From contig CALMSL010000170.1 in assembly GCA_937872445.1 (NCBI GenBank), positions 1 through 64,000 of the forward strand: a stretch of 64,000 bases of DNA, written 5' to 3'. The DNA comes from an uncultured Microbacteriaceae bacterium (lineage in GTDB: Bacteria; Actinomycetota; Actinomycetes; Actinomycetales; Microbacteriaceae). Position numbers and translations under genes: made by a program. Below the pieces are notes generated by a model that searched no databases, was not told the DNA's origin, and saw only the letters and a list, made by a program, of their open reading frames with translations. Below are positions 34,524-41,955 of this stretch, piece by piece. Numbering within the stretch: the first letter of the stretch is position 1; each line of letters begins with the position of its first letter.

Positions 34524-35705
34524 ATGTCCATTTTTGCGGGTATTGATCCGTTCGTGCAGAAAGTTACGCTGTACGTGAGCGAAGCGTGGCATCGAATCCG
34601 AAATCGTGGCCCTGAGATCGATTGGGTAGTTGGGCCAGTGGAGATGGCTGGGCTCGTTAACGCAATTAGCACGATTCTGACGTCCGCCGAGTCCGCGATC
34701 CTGACCAGACACCCTTTCTATGGGTACGCTTACGATTGGATTGGCTCCGATTCGCGGACCCATCTCGGGCGTATCGTTCGTGGACCGTGGAAGCTCGGCG
34801 AATTGCTCAGCAGGACTGCCGGGATCGTCTATGTCGGCGGGGTCGGTTTCTTGGACACTCTTAGTGATGGGGGCGAATTCGAATTTCGCTTCGTGAAGGC
34901 CCGGGGAAAGCGGATCGTGTGCTATTTCACAGGGAACGACATCCGCTCGCCGAGGCGGTCCGCTTCACGGGAGGTACAAACGGGTGAACCAAATCTCGCC
35001 ACATACCTCACCGAAACAAACTCCTTGTACGCCACTGAGGCCTATGAGACACAAAAGCAAGTCATCGCTGCAAGTGCGGAGGAATACGCGGATCTCGTGT
35101 TCAATGCCGATGTGGGACAACTCGGCTATCTGACAAAACAGAGTGAGGCGTTTCTCTACTTTCAACCAGACCACGAGATTACCGATGACTTTTCAAAGTA
35201 CCGAAACGTGACGACCCCGGTGATTGTACATGCCCCTTCGTCACCGATCATCAAGGGGACGCAATTGGTGCGGGCCGCCGTGGCCGAATTGCGCGACGAG
35301 GGTTACGAGTTTGAGTATGTCGAACTTGTGAGGCAGTCCCATGCAGAAATTCAAACCAATATTGGTCGAGCGCATATTGTGCTCAACCAGTTTTTCTCCG
35401 AGGTGCCGGGTGTATTCGGTGTGGAGGCACTTGCCGCGGGGTGCGTTGTCATGATGCGCGCAGATGAGCACGATGAACCGTGTCTCCCACCGGGTTCAAA
35501 CAAGGCGTGGGTGGTGACGCGTCATCATCAAGTGACGAAGCACTTGCGCGCACTACTTGACGACCCCACTGATTGGGAGGATCAGGCACGCGCTGGCGTG
35601 AAGTGGGTTCGTGCGCACGCTGCCACGAGCGTCACGGGAAGAATCTTCAGCGCCAAGCTGGCTCAACTCACGGGCTCCGAGGGCGCAGGATCAACTGAGG
35701 CGTGA
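34524..35705 (+). CDS. glycosyltransferase-like protein of the formyl-sugar module
   Basis: A 393-residue soluble protein. The N-terminal half has TRHPFYGYAYDW and ARGKRIVCYFTGNDIRSP. The C-terminal half looks like a GT-B donor domain: VIVHAPSSPIIKGTQLVRAAV, GRAHIVLNQFFSEVPGVFGVEALAAGCVVMMRA. The ending GVEALAAGC is the usual place where such enzymes bind the donor. It starts 4 bases after the formyltransferase gene, so it probably transfers the formylated sugar. I do not recognise a named subfamily. The 3' end overlaps the convergent oxidoreductase gene by 15 bases. Confidence 0.65.
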   Translation: MSIFAGIDPFVQKVTLYVSEAWHRIRNRGPEIDWVVGPVEMAGLVNAISTILTSAESAILTRHPFYGYAYDWIGSDSRTHLGRIVRGPWKLGELLSRTAGIVYVGGVGFLDTLSDGGEFEFRFVKARGKRIVCYFTGNDIRSPRRSASREVQTGEPNLATYLTETNSLYATEAYETQKQVIAASAEEYADLVFNADVGQLGYLTKQSEAFLYFQPDHEITDDFSKYRNVTTPVIVHAPSSPIIKGTQLVRAAVAELRDEGYEFEYVELVRQSHAEIQTNIGRAHIVLNQFFSEVPGVFGVEALAAGCVVMMRADEHDEPCLPPGSNKAWVVTRHHQVTKHLRALLDDPTDWEDQARAGVKWVRAHAATSVTGRIFSAKLAQLTGSEGAGSTEA

Positions 35706-36671
35706 GTGCAATCCGTCGGCGACAAGCCTCTCTGCGATGTCAACGACACGCGACCCCTCGGTTAGCGTGACAATTCCAGTCGCCTCCCCTACTAAGAGCG
35801 AATCGCGAAACGCCTCGTGTTCTGCCAGAAGGGGTTCCTTGCGTGCGAGTGCAAAGCGTGTCATGTCGCCTTCCGACACGCCACGGAATACGGCAGCCTG
35901 ATCCCAAGTGGTGGGTATTGTTCCGTTCTGATAGTAGGTGAGATCAGCGGAGAGAGTGTCGGCAACAAGGACCCCTTTCTCGCCCGAAATTATGGTGATC
36001 CGCTCCTTAAATGGCGTTAGCCAGTTCACGGTGTGAGACGTGATCGTGCCGCCCGACAAGGTCCCTACGGCTACAACCATGTCTTCGTGAGGCCTCCCGC
36101 TGCGGTGTGCAATCCGAGCGTTAACGGAAACATATTCCTGCTGGGCCACCCACGCCGTGAGATCAATGTCATGCGTGGCTAGGTCCTTAATTACTCCCAC
36201 ATCGGCAATTCGGCCTGGAAACGGTCCCTGGCGACGCGTCGCAATCTGATAGATCTCGCCGATTAGCCCATCTTCAATTCGCTGACGAGCCGACTGCAAA
36301 GCGGGATTGTAACGTTCAATATGGCCAACTCCGCCAATGAGACCCTTCAAGGCGAATAGATCGCGAAGTGTTGTGGCATCTTTGGCGGTTGATGCGACAG
36401 GTTTTTCGATCAGCGCATGGATCCCTGCTTCAGCAAGCTGGCTCGCCATGTCGAGATGGAATGCCGTCGGAGTCGCCACGATTGCATAGTCCAGCTTTAG
36501 TGCGAGCAACGCCCCTAAGTCGTGAAACACTGGACGATCGTGAATTCGGTCGGGAGCGTCCTTCGCCGGATCGAACGCACCGACGAACTCGACACCGTCG
36601 AGACCAGAGAGAACTCGTGCGTGGTTCCTGCCCATCACGCCAAGCCCGAGTAGTCCGGCGCGCAACGCCAT
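35691..36671 (-). CDS. Gfo/Idh/MocA-type UDP-sugar 3-dehydrogenase (WbpB/WlbA-like)
   Basis: A 326-residue NAD(P)-dependent oxidoreductase. It has the Rossmann motif GLLGLGVMGRNHARVL, the family EKP motif (ALIEKPVAST) and GHIERYNPALQSA. WbpB/WlbA oxidises C3 of UDP-GlcNAcA; the related GnnA does so with UDP-GlcNAc. The linked DegT aminotransferase and hexapeptide N-acetyltransferase argue for the uronate route to UDP-2,3-diacetamido-glucuronate. It shares one base with the aminotransferase upstream (TAATG). Its third positions are AT-richer than those of the two upstream genes, so a composition boundary runs through this operon. Confidence 0.82.
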   Translation of the reverse strand: MALRAGLLGLGVMGRNHARVLSGLDGVEFVGAFDPAKDAPDRIHDRPVFHDLGALLALKLDYAIVATPTAFHLDMASQLAEAGIHALIEKPVASTAKDATTLRDLFALKGLIGGVGHIERYNPALQSARQRIEDGLIGEIYQIATRRQGPFPGRIADVGVIKDLATHDIDLTAWVAQQEYVSVNARIAHRSGRPHEDMVVAVGTLSGGTITSHTVNWLTPFKERITIISGEKGVLVADTLSADLTYYQNGTIPTTWDQAAVFRGVSEGDMTRFALARKEPLLAEHEAFRDSLLVGEATGIVTLTEGSRVVDIAERLVADGLHSRLS

Positions 36672-37747
36672 TAGGCGCCCGCCTTAGCGACCGCGTTCAC
36701 GGTCTCCACGATCGTCGCCAGTTCATCGTCACTGAGCGACGGATACACCGGCAGCGACAAAACCTCGCCTGCGACCTGCTCGGTGACAGGGAGGTCGAGG
36801 TCGAGGCCGAACGACGGAAGCCGATGGATGGGCGTCGGGTAGTACACGCCATTTCCGACTCCCCGCTTCGACAGTTCCTCCGCGAAGGCATCGCGATCGT
36901 GGTCGACGATCCGCACCGTGTATTGGTGGTAGACGTGCACGGCGCCCGGGGCGGTCGGCGGGGTGACGACGCCCATCAGGTTCTCGTTGAGGAAGGCGGC
37001 GTTGGCCTGCCGTTTCGCCGTCCACCCGGCAAGTTTCGACAACTGGACGCGGCCGATTGCGGCGTGGATGTCGGTCATCCGCATGTTGAAGCCGATGACC
37101 TCGTTCTCGTAGCGGCGCTCCATCCCCTGGTTGCGCAGCATTCGCGCCTGGCGCTCCAGGTGTTCGGAACCCGTCGTGATCATCCCGCCTTCACCGGACA
37201 TCATGTTTTTGGTGGGGTAGAACGAAAACGAACCGGCAACGCCCCAGGCGCCGACCGGGATTCCGTTCACGGACGCTGCATGAGCCTGTGCCGCATCCTC
37301 GTAGATCTGCAGGTCATGCTTGTCGGCGATTGCCTTCAACGCAACGAGATCGGAAGGGTGCCCGTACAGATGAACAGGCATGATCGCTTTGGTACGAGGG
37401 GTGATAGCCGCTTCCACTGCAGCGGGGTCGATCGAGAAGTAATCGGTCTCGATGTCCACGAAAACCGGGGTCGCGCCGGTGAGGCTCACCGCGTTCGCCG
37501 TTGCGGCGAAGCTGAAGGACGGAACGATGACTTCGTCGCCGGGGCCGATTCCGCCGGCGAGGAACGCCAGATGGAGCGCAGAAGTCCCGGAGTTGAGTGC
37601 GATGCAGCTGCGGCCGTCGACGATGGCCGCGAACTCGCTCTCGAACGCTGCGACCTCCGGACCTTGCGCGAGCATCCCCGATCGGAGCACCCGATCGACG
37701 GCGGCACGCTCGTCTTCGCCGATTTCGGGACGGGCAGCTGGAATCAT
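36671..37747 (-). CDS. DegT/DnrJ/EryC1 aminotransferase (WbpE/WlbC-like)
   Basis: A 358-residue PLP enzyme. Marks are RSGMLAQGPEVAAFE, ALNSGTSALHLAFL, FSFAATANAV, DAAQAHAAS and the PLP lysine in FYPTKNMMSGEGGM. WbpE/WlbC aminates the 3-keto sugar made by the preceding enzyme, using glutamate. The order acetyltransferase, aminotransferase, dehydrogenase, with overlaps of 4 bases and 1 base, forms a compact three-gene operon. Family membership is firm and the substrate is inferred from neighbours. Confidence 0.86.
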   Translation of the reverse strand: MIPAARPEIGEDERAAVDRVLRSGMLAQGPEVAAFESEFAAIVDGRSCIALNSGTSALHLAFLAGGIGPGDEVIVPSFSFAATANAVSLTGATPVFVDIETDYFSIDPAAVEAAITPRTKAIMPVHLYGHPSDLVALKAIADKHDLQIYEDAAQAHAASVNGIPVGAWGVAGSFSFYPTKNMMSGEGGMITTGSEHLERQARMLRNQGMERRYENEVIGFNMRMTDIHAAIGRVQLSKLAGWTAKRQANAAFLNENLMGVVTPPTAPGAVHVYHQYTVRIVDHDRDAFAEELSKRGVGNGVYYPTPIHRLPSFGLDLDLPVTEQVAGEVLSLPVYPSLSDDELATIVETVNAVAKAGA

Positions 37748-38355
37748 TTGTTCTCCACCTCAATTAGCGCGTCGGGCGCCACTTCACGATACAGCGAGCC
37801 CGAAACCGGGCACTCCCACAGCTCATCTTCCCGACGCTTTAGCGGGTGTCCGGCCGTGCCGACCCAGCCGACGCGGCGGGCAGGGCTGCCGACGACGAGC
37901 GCGAAGTCCGGAACATCTTTCACGACGACAGAGCCAGAGCCGACCAGCGCCCACTTGCCGATCGTGACGGGCGCGATGCAGGTCGCGCTCGCGCCGATCG
38001 AGGCTCCTTCATGGATGTCCACACCCACCGGCTCCCAGTCGTCTGCGGATTTCGCTGAGCCGTCGGCGTTGATCGCGCGGGGGAAGTGATCGTTCGTCAA
38101 TACGACAGCGGGCCCGATGAAGACTCCGCGAGCGAGGCGCGCAGGTTCGTAGACGAGCGCGTAATTTTGAATCTTGCAGTTCTCGCCCACCTCGACGCCA
38201 GTACCAATGTAGGCGCCGCGCCCGACGATGCAATTGGCGCCGATGGTCGCGTTTTCCCTGACCTGGGCGTAATGCCACACCTTGGAGCCTTCGGAAACGG
38301 TGGCACTGGATGCGACATCCGCCGTGTCGTGGACGAAGCCAGCATGCGCGGCCAT
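37744..38355 (-). CDS. hexapeptide-repeat UDP-aminosugar N-acetyltransferase (WbpD/WlbB-like)
   Basis: A 203-residue left-handed beta-helix acetyltransferase. Hexapeptide turns run from about residue 12 (SEGSKVWHYAQVRENATIG) to residue 165, with FIGPAVVLTNDHFPRA and a C-terminal GSPARRVGWV. WbpD/WlbB adds the N-acetyl at C3 of UDP-GlcNAc3NA from acetyl-CoA, giving UDP-2,3-diacetamido-glucuronate. It is the first gene of the operon. The -10-like TAATAT (complement of 38392-38397) lies about 37 bases ahead of ATG 38355. Confidence 0.85.
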   Translation of the reverse strand: MAAHAGFVHDTADVASSATVSEGSKVWHYAQVRENATIGANCIVGRGAYIGTGVEVGENCKIQNYALVYEPARLARGVFIGPAVVLTNDHFPRAINADGSAKSADDWEPVGVDIHEGASIGASATCIAPVTIGKWALVGSGSVVVKDVPDFALVVGSPARRVGWVGTAGHPLKRREDELWECPVSGSLYREVAPDALIEVENK

Positions 38356-38664
38356 GAAGACTCCCGGGGATTGGAATGCGAACAGTTCCCCATATTAGTC
38401 GTCTAGACATGTCGAAATTCTGACTCTGTTCCAACACCTGACCATACTTCGCGTTCAGTACCGAGAAAGGAGTCGGTGGACTCGCCATTGGCTCAGTCGC
38501 TTTCGGCACCGTCCCGCTCATTTTCATGATGCATGGATTGAGCACATCACTAGATAGGGCCGCCGTGGGTTCTTCACTCGATGTTTCTGCGCGTCCGGTA
38601 GCGTTGAACCACGCAGTGGCGAAGAATCTGCCTCCGATCGAGACCTCCAGGGACAAGGTAAAAA
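38356..38664. other. divergent intergenic region, no supported gene
   Basis: A 309-base gap between the acetyltransferase operon and gmd. It should hold both promoters. TAATAT on the minus strand (38392-38397) is the clearest -10 candidate. A plus-strand frame beginning near 38450 (Y-F-A-F-S-T-E-K) reads with a short hydrophobic stretch and runs on into gmd out of frame. It has no start signal and could be a decayed remnant or chance. Confidence 0.4.
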
Positions 38665-39651
38665 ATGAAGCGAGCCCTCATCACCGGCATCACAGGCCAG
38701 GACGGCATGTACCTCGGCGAGTTGCTCGACCACAAAGGCTACGAGGTTTACGGCCTGGTTCGCGGCCAGAACAACCCGAAAGTCGCCGAAGTCCGCGAGG
38801 TACTTCCGAACGCGAAACTCCTGTTCGGCGACCTGACCGATCTCGGGTCACTCCTGCGCGTGATGGAGGACGCGGCCCCTGAGGAGGTGTACAACCTCGG
38901 CGCGATCTCGTTTGTCGCGCACTCGTGGGAGAACGCCGGCATGACCACCGACGTCACCGGCAAAGGGGTTCTCAACATTCTGGAGGCTACCCGCATACTC
39001 GCCGGGTCCGACCCGGCCAGCATCCGCTTCTACCAGGCGTCGAGTTCGGAAATGTTCGGCAAGGTGCAGGAGGTCCCCCAGAAGGAGACGACGCTCCTGT
39101 GGCCGCGATCCCCCTACGGGGTGGCGAAAGTTTTCGGCCACTACATGACCATCAACTACCGCGAGTCGTACGGGATGCACGCCTCGAGCGGCATCCTGTT
39201 CAACCACGAATCGCCGCGCCGAGGCATCGAATTCGTGACCCGCAAAGTCACGACCGCGGTCGCAAGGATCAAACTGGGCAAACAGGACTCGCTGACCATG
39301 GGAAACCTCGACGCGAGCCGCGACTGGGGATACGCGGGCGACTACGTTGAGGCCATGTGGCGGATGCTGCAGCAACCCGCCGCGGACGACTACGTCATCG
39401 CCACCGGCGTCACGCACACCATCCGCGACCTGCTCGATGTCGCGTTCGCGCGCATCGGAATCGACGACTGGTCCGACTATGTCAGCTACGACAGGCAATT
39501 CGAGAGGCCCGCGGAAGTCGATCTCCTCATCGGGGACGCAACCAAAGCAAGACAAGTGCTCGGCTGGGAGCCCAGCGTCGACTTCACCGAACTCATCACC
39601 ATGATGGTCGATTCCGACCTCGAACTGCAGCGGACGGCTCACCGGGACTGA
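38665..39651 (+). CDS. gmd: GDP-mannose 4,6-dehydratase
   Basis: A 328-residue SDR that converts GDP-D-mannose to GDP-4-keto-6-deoxy-mannose, precursor of GDP-D-rhamnose, fucose and perosamine. Marks are ITGITGQDGMYLGELL, the active-site ASSSEMFGKVQEVPQKE, SPYGVAKVF for the YxxxK pair, and the Gmd signature FNHESPRRGIEFVTRKV. Mannose 1-phosphate supply is available from manB and manA in the same window. It is followed 4 bases later by a paralogue. The exact family match makes the call firm. Confidence 0.92.
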   Translation: MKRALITGITGQDGMYLGELLDHKGYEVYGLVRGQNNPKVAEVREVLPNAKLLFGDLTDLGSLLRVMEDAAPEEVYNLGAISFVAHSWENAGMTTDVTGKGVLNILEATRILAGSDPASIRFYQASSSEMFGKVQEVPQKETTLLWPRSPYGVAKVFGHYMTINYRESYGMHASSGILFNHESPRRGIEFVTRKVTTAVARIKLGKQDSLTMGNLDASRDWGYAGDYVEAMWRMLQQPAADDYVIATGVTHTIRDLLDVAFARIGIDDWSDYVSYDRQFERPAEVDLLIGDATKARQVLGWEPSVDFTELITMMVDSDLELQRTAHRD

Positions 39652-39655
39652 GCCC

Positions 39656-40603
39656 ATGCCCATCGCGCTCATCACCGGCATCACCGGCCAGGACGGAACA
39701 TACCTGAGCCGAGCGCTTCTGGCCGACGGCGTGGAAGTCCACGGCGTCGTGCGGCCGAACTCTTCCCGCCCCGTCGAACCGGGAGTCATCGTCCACCAGG
39801 GCGACATGCTCGACGACCGGATGCTGACCGAACTCGTCACTGGGCTCCAGCCCGACGAGCTGTACCACCTCGCCGGGCAAACCTCCGTCGCCGCGTCCTG
39901 GGCAGACCCGGTGGGAACCGTGCGTGAAACCGGGGCGCCGACCGCGGCGCTGCTGCACGCCATCGCCGAGTCAAGCGCGCATACGCGATTCGTTCTCGCC
40001 TCGAGTGCCGAAATCTTCGGCCGCGCACCCGCGCCGCAGAACGAGTCGACGCCGATAGCGCCACTGTCGCCCTACGGTTCCGCGAAAGCGCTCGCCCACC
40101 ATCTCGTCGGCGGATACCGGGAACGCGGAGTGCACGCCTCCTCGTGCATCCTCTACAATCACGAATCGCCGTTGCGGCCCGAACGGTTCGTCACGCGCAA
40201 GATCACGGTCGCTGCCGCCCGGATCGCCCGCGGCCTCCAGGACACAATCACGCTGGGAAACCTCGATGCGGCGCGCGACTGGGGCTGGGCCCCCGACGTC
40301 GCCGCGGCGCTGCGGCTTGCCGCCGCGCATCCGGAGCCCGGCGACTATGTAATCGGCACGGGAGAGCTGCACACCGTGCGCGAATTCGCGGTCGAAGCGT
40401 TCGCGGCGGCCGGAATCGACGACGGCGAGGATCGCGTCGTCATCGACGAAACGCTGCTTCGGCCAACCGACCCTCCGGTGCAACTGGCGGACAGCACGAA
40501 AGCGCGAACTGAACTCGGCTGGCGCCCCACCGTGAATTTCACGGAGCTCGTGAAGCGGATGGTGCAGCACGACCTCGACCTCGTGGACCACGGGGACGAC
40601 TAG
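39656..40603 (+). CDS. Gmd-like SDR, probable partner acting after gmd
   Basis: A 315-residue paralogue of Gmd with ITGITGQDGTYLSRALL, ASSAEIFG, SPYGSAKALAHH and YNHESPLRPERFVTRKI. It has diverged from the upstream copy and is shorter in the first half. GDP-rhamnose synthesis needs a 4-reductase (Rmd), which is normally less Gmd-like than this. It may be a second dehydratase, or a reductase or epimerase recruited from a duplicated gmd. The serine-glutamate and YxxxK residues are kept. It is probably co-transcribed with gmd. Confidence 0.75.
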   Translation: MPIALITGITGQDGTYLSRALLADGVEVHGVVRPNSSRPVEPGVIVHQGDMLDDRMLTELVTGLQPDELYHLAGQTSVAASWADPVGTVRETGAPTAALLHAIAESSAHTRFVLASSAEIFGRAPAPQNESTPIAPLSPYGSAKALAHHLVGGYRERGVHASSCILYNHESPLRPERFVTRKITVAAARIARGLQDTITLGNLDAARDWGWAPDVAAALRLAAAHPEPGDYVIGTGELHTVREFAVEAFAAAGIDDGEDRVVIDETLLRPTDPPVQLADSTKARTELGWRPTVNFTELVKRMVQHDLDLVDHGDD

Positions 40604-40641
40604 CTCGGGGCCGGACAATGGGCGCCGAGCGGGCGGAGTGG

Positions 40642-41949
40642 TTACCGATCGCCAATGCGCGGAAGCTCCGGCTGAACGGCCGGGATGGCGAACGCCTGCC
40701 GCCAGCTGAGTTCGCGGCTCGCCTTCACGGTGCACACCACGAGGGTGAGCAGTCCGAACTCCACCAAAATCGAGCTCTCCGCGAGAGCTGTCGTGATGAG
40801 GGCGAGCAGGACGAGCGCCGGCCAGGTGAACACCACGCTGCGACGGGCTACGGCAAGGAACCAGGACCTCACGAACGCGAGCGAAATCAACACGATGAAC
40901 GCGACAAGCCCGACAAGTCCCAACTGGAGTGCCGTGTCGAAAAACGCGTTCGCGGCCGACGTCGGCGCCCCGCCCGGAAGGTTCCGAAACCCGACATACG
41001 GCACGAGGTCCAGTCTCCAGCTGCCGATCCAGCCCCACCCCTCGAGCGGATGCACGGGCTGGATATCCATGATGCGGCGCCACAGATTCAGGCGATAGCC
41101 GAGCTCTTTCGTCCCATCCAGAAGGCCGATGATCGGCTCGCGGAAGAACCACGCCAGCACGAGCGCGACCACGCTCGTTCCGAGCAACACCAGTTGGCCG
41201 ATGCGCCGCCGTTCCGGTGCGAGCCGGCGCAGGCCGTACAGGGCGACCGTGGCCACCCCGAGAACGGCACTCGCGCCCAGGGCGATGGGGGACTGCGTGA
41301 GGAGCAGGCAGCCAACAGCCAGGGCGATGGATCCCACGGCGAGTCCGCGAGCGACCGAGCGCGTGCGCAACTCCGTCACAAACGTGATGAGTGCGATGAT
41401 CGCCACAATGCCCAGCTCGTTTCGAGCCCCGAGCACACCCTGAATCGGCCCCCACTGATCCAGGTGCCCCTGCACCTGGAGGAAACGGATCGGGGTGTCG
41501 ATGAGCAGGCCGGCAAAAATCTCGATGGCGAGCGACGCGACCAGCACGAGCCGCAGAACGTCGCCGAACGCGCGAACAATCTGAATCGTGTCCCTCAGCA
41601 GGGCAACGGCCACCCCGAGAACAGTGAACGCGAGGAGGTAGGTGAGGCTCCCGAGCGTCGCCCACTGGTAGCGGCTCCAAAAAATCGACGCCCCCGCCCA
41701 GCCGACGAAAATGATGAGGGAAATGGGCAGCAGGCCGCTCCACTCGATCTCACCGCGCCTCATCACGAGGATGACCGCCCACAACACGGTGAGAGCGCCA
41801 AGGATGCCGAACAATCCCGCCCACCCGATGGTCTGCCGGATGGCGAACGCGAGCGCCGCCGCGCCGATCGTCGCTGTCGTCAGAACGGTGAGAAACCGTG
41901 CGGAGGACAGGAACGCCGCGAACACGTCAAAACGCTGACCCGACTTCAT
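40642..41949 (-). CDS. O-antigen ligase/polymerase family membrane protein, copy 1
   Basis: A 435-residue protein with about eleven hydrophobic segments and a large outer loop around residues 280-335 (GWGWIGSWR, VPYVGFRNLPGGAPTSAANAFFDTALQLG). The loop with the aligned N-x-x-x-D/Q-LG stretch is typical of Wzy polymerases and WaaL ligases. It probably polymerises or transfers lipid-linked glycan on the outer face. It is the last gene of a four-gene minus-strand operon and a paralogue of the first gene of that operon. Polymerase and ligase cannot be told apart by sequence. Confidence 0.8.
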   Translation of the reverse strand: MKSGQRFDVFAAFLSSARFLTVLTTATIGAAALAFAIRQTIGWAGLFGILGALTVLWAVILVMRRGEIEWSGLLPISLIIFVGWAGASIFWSRYQWATLGSLTYLLAFTVLGVAVALLRDTIQIVRAFGDVLRLVLVASLAIEIFAGLLIDTPIRFLQVQGHLDQWGPIQGVLGARNELGIVAIIALITFVTELRTRSVARGLAVGSIALAVGCLLLTQSPIALGASAVLGVATVALYGLRRLAPERRRIGQLVLLGTSVVALVLAWFFREPIIGLLDGTKELGYRLNLWRRIMDIQPVHPLEGWGWIGSWRLDLVPYVGFRNLPGGAPTSAANAFFDTALQLGLVGLVAFIVLISLAFVRSWFLAVARRSVVFTWPALVLLALITTALAESSILVEFGLLTLVVCTVKASRELSWRQAFAIPAVQPELPRIGDR

Positions 41950-41955
41950 GGCACC

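Noticed and set aside
38450..38664. Short plus-strand frame with a hydrophobic stretch before gmd
   Set aside because: No start signal and it runs into gmd out of frame; kept only as a note on the intergenic region.
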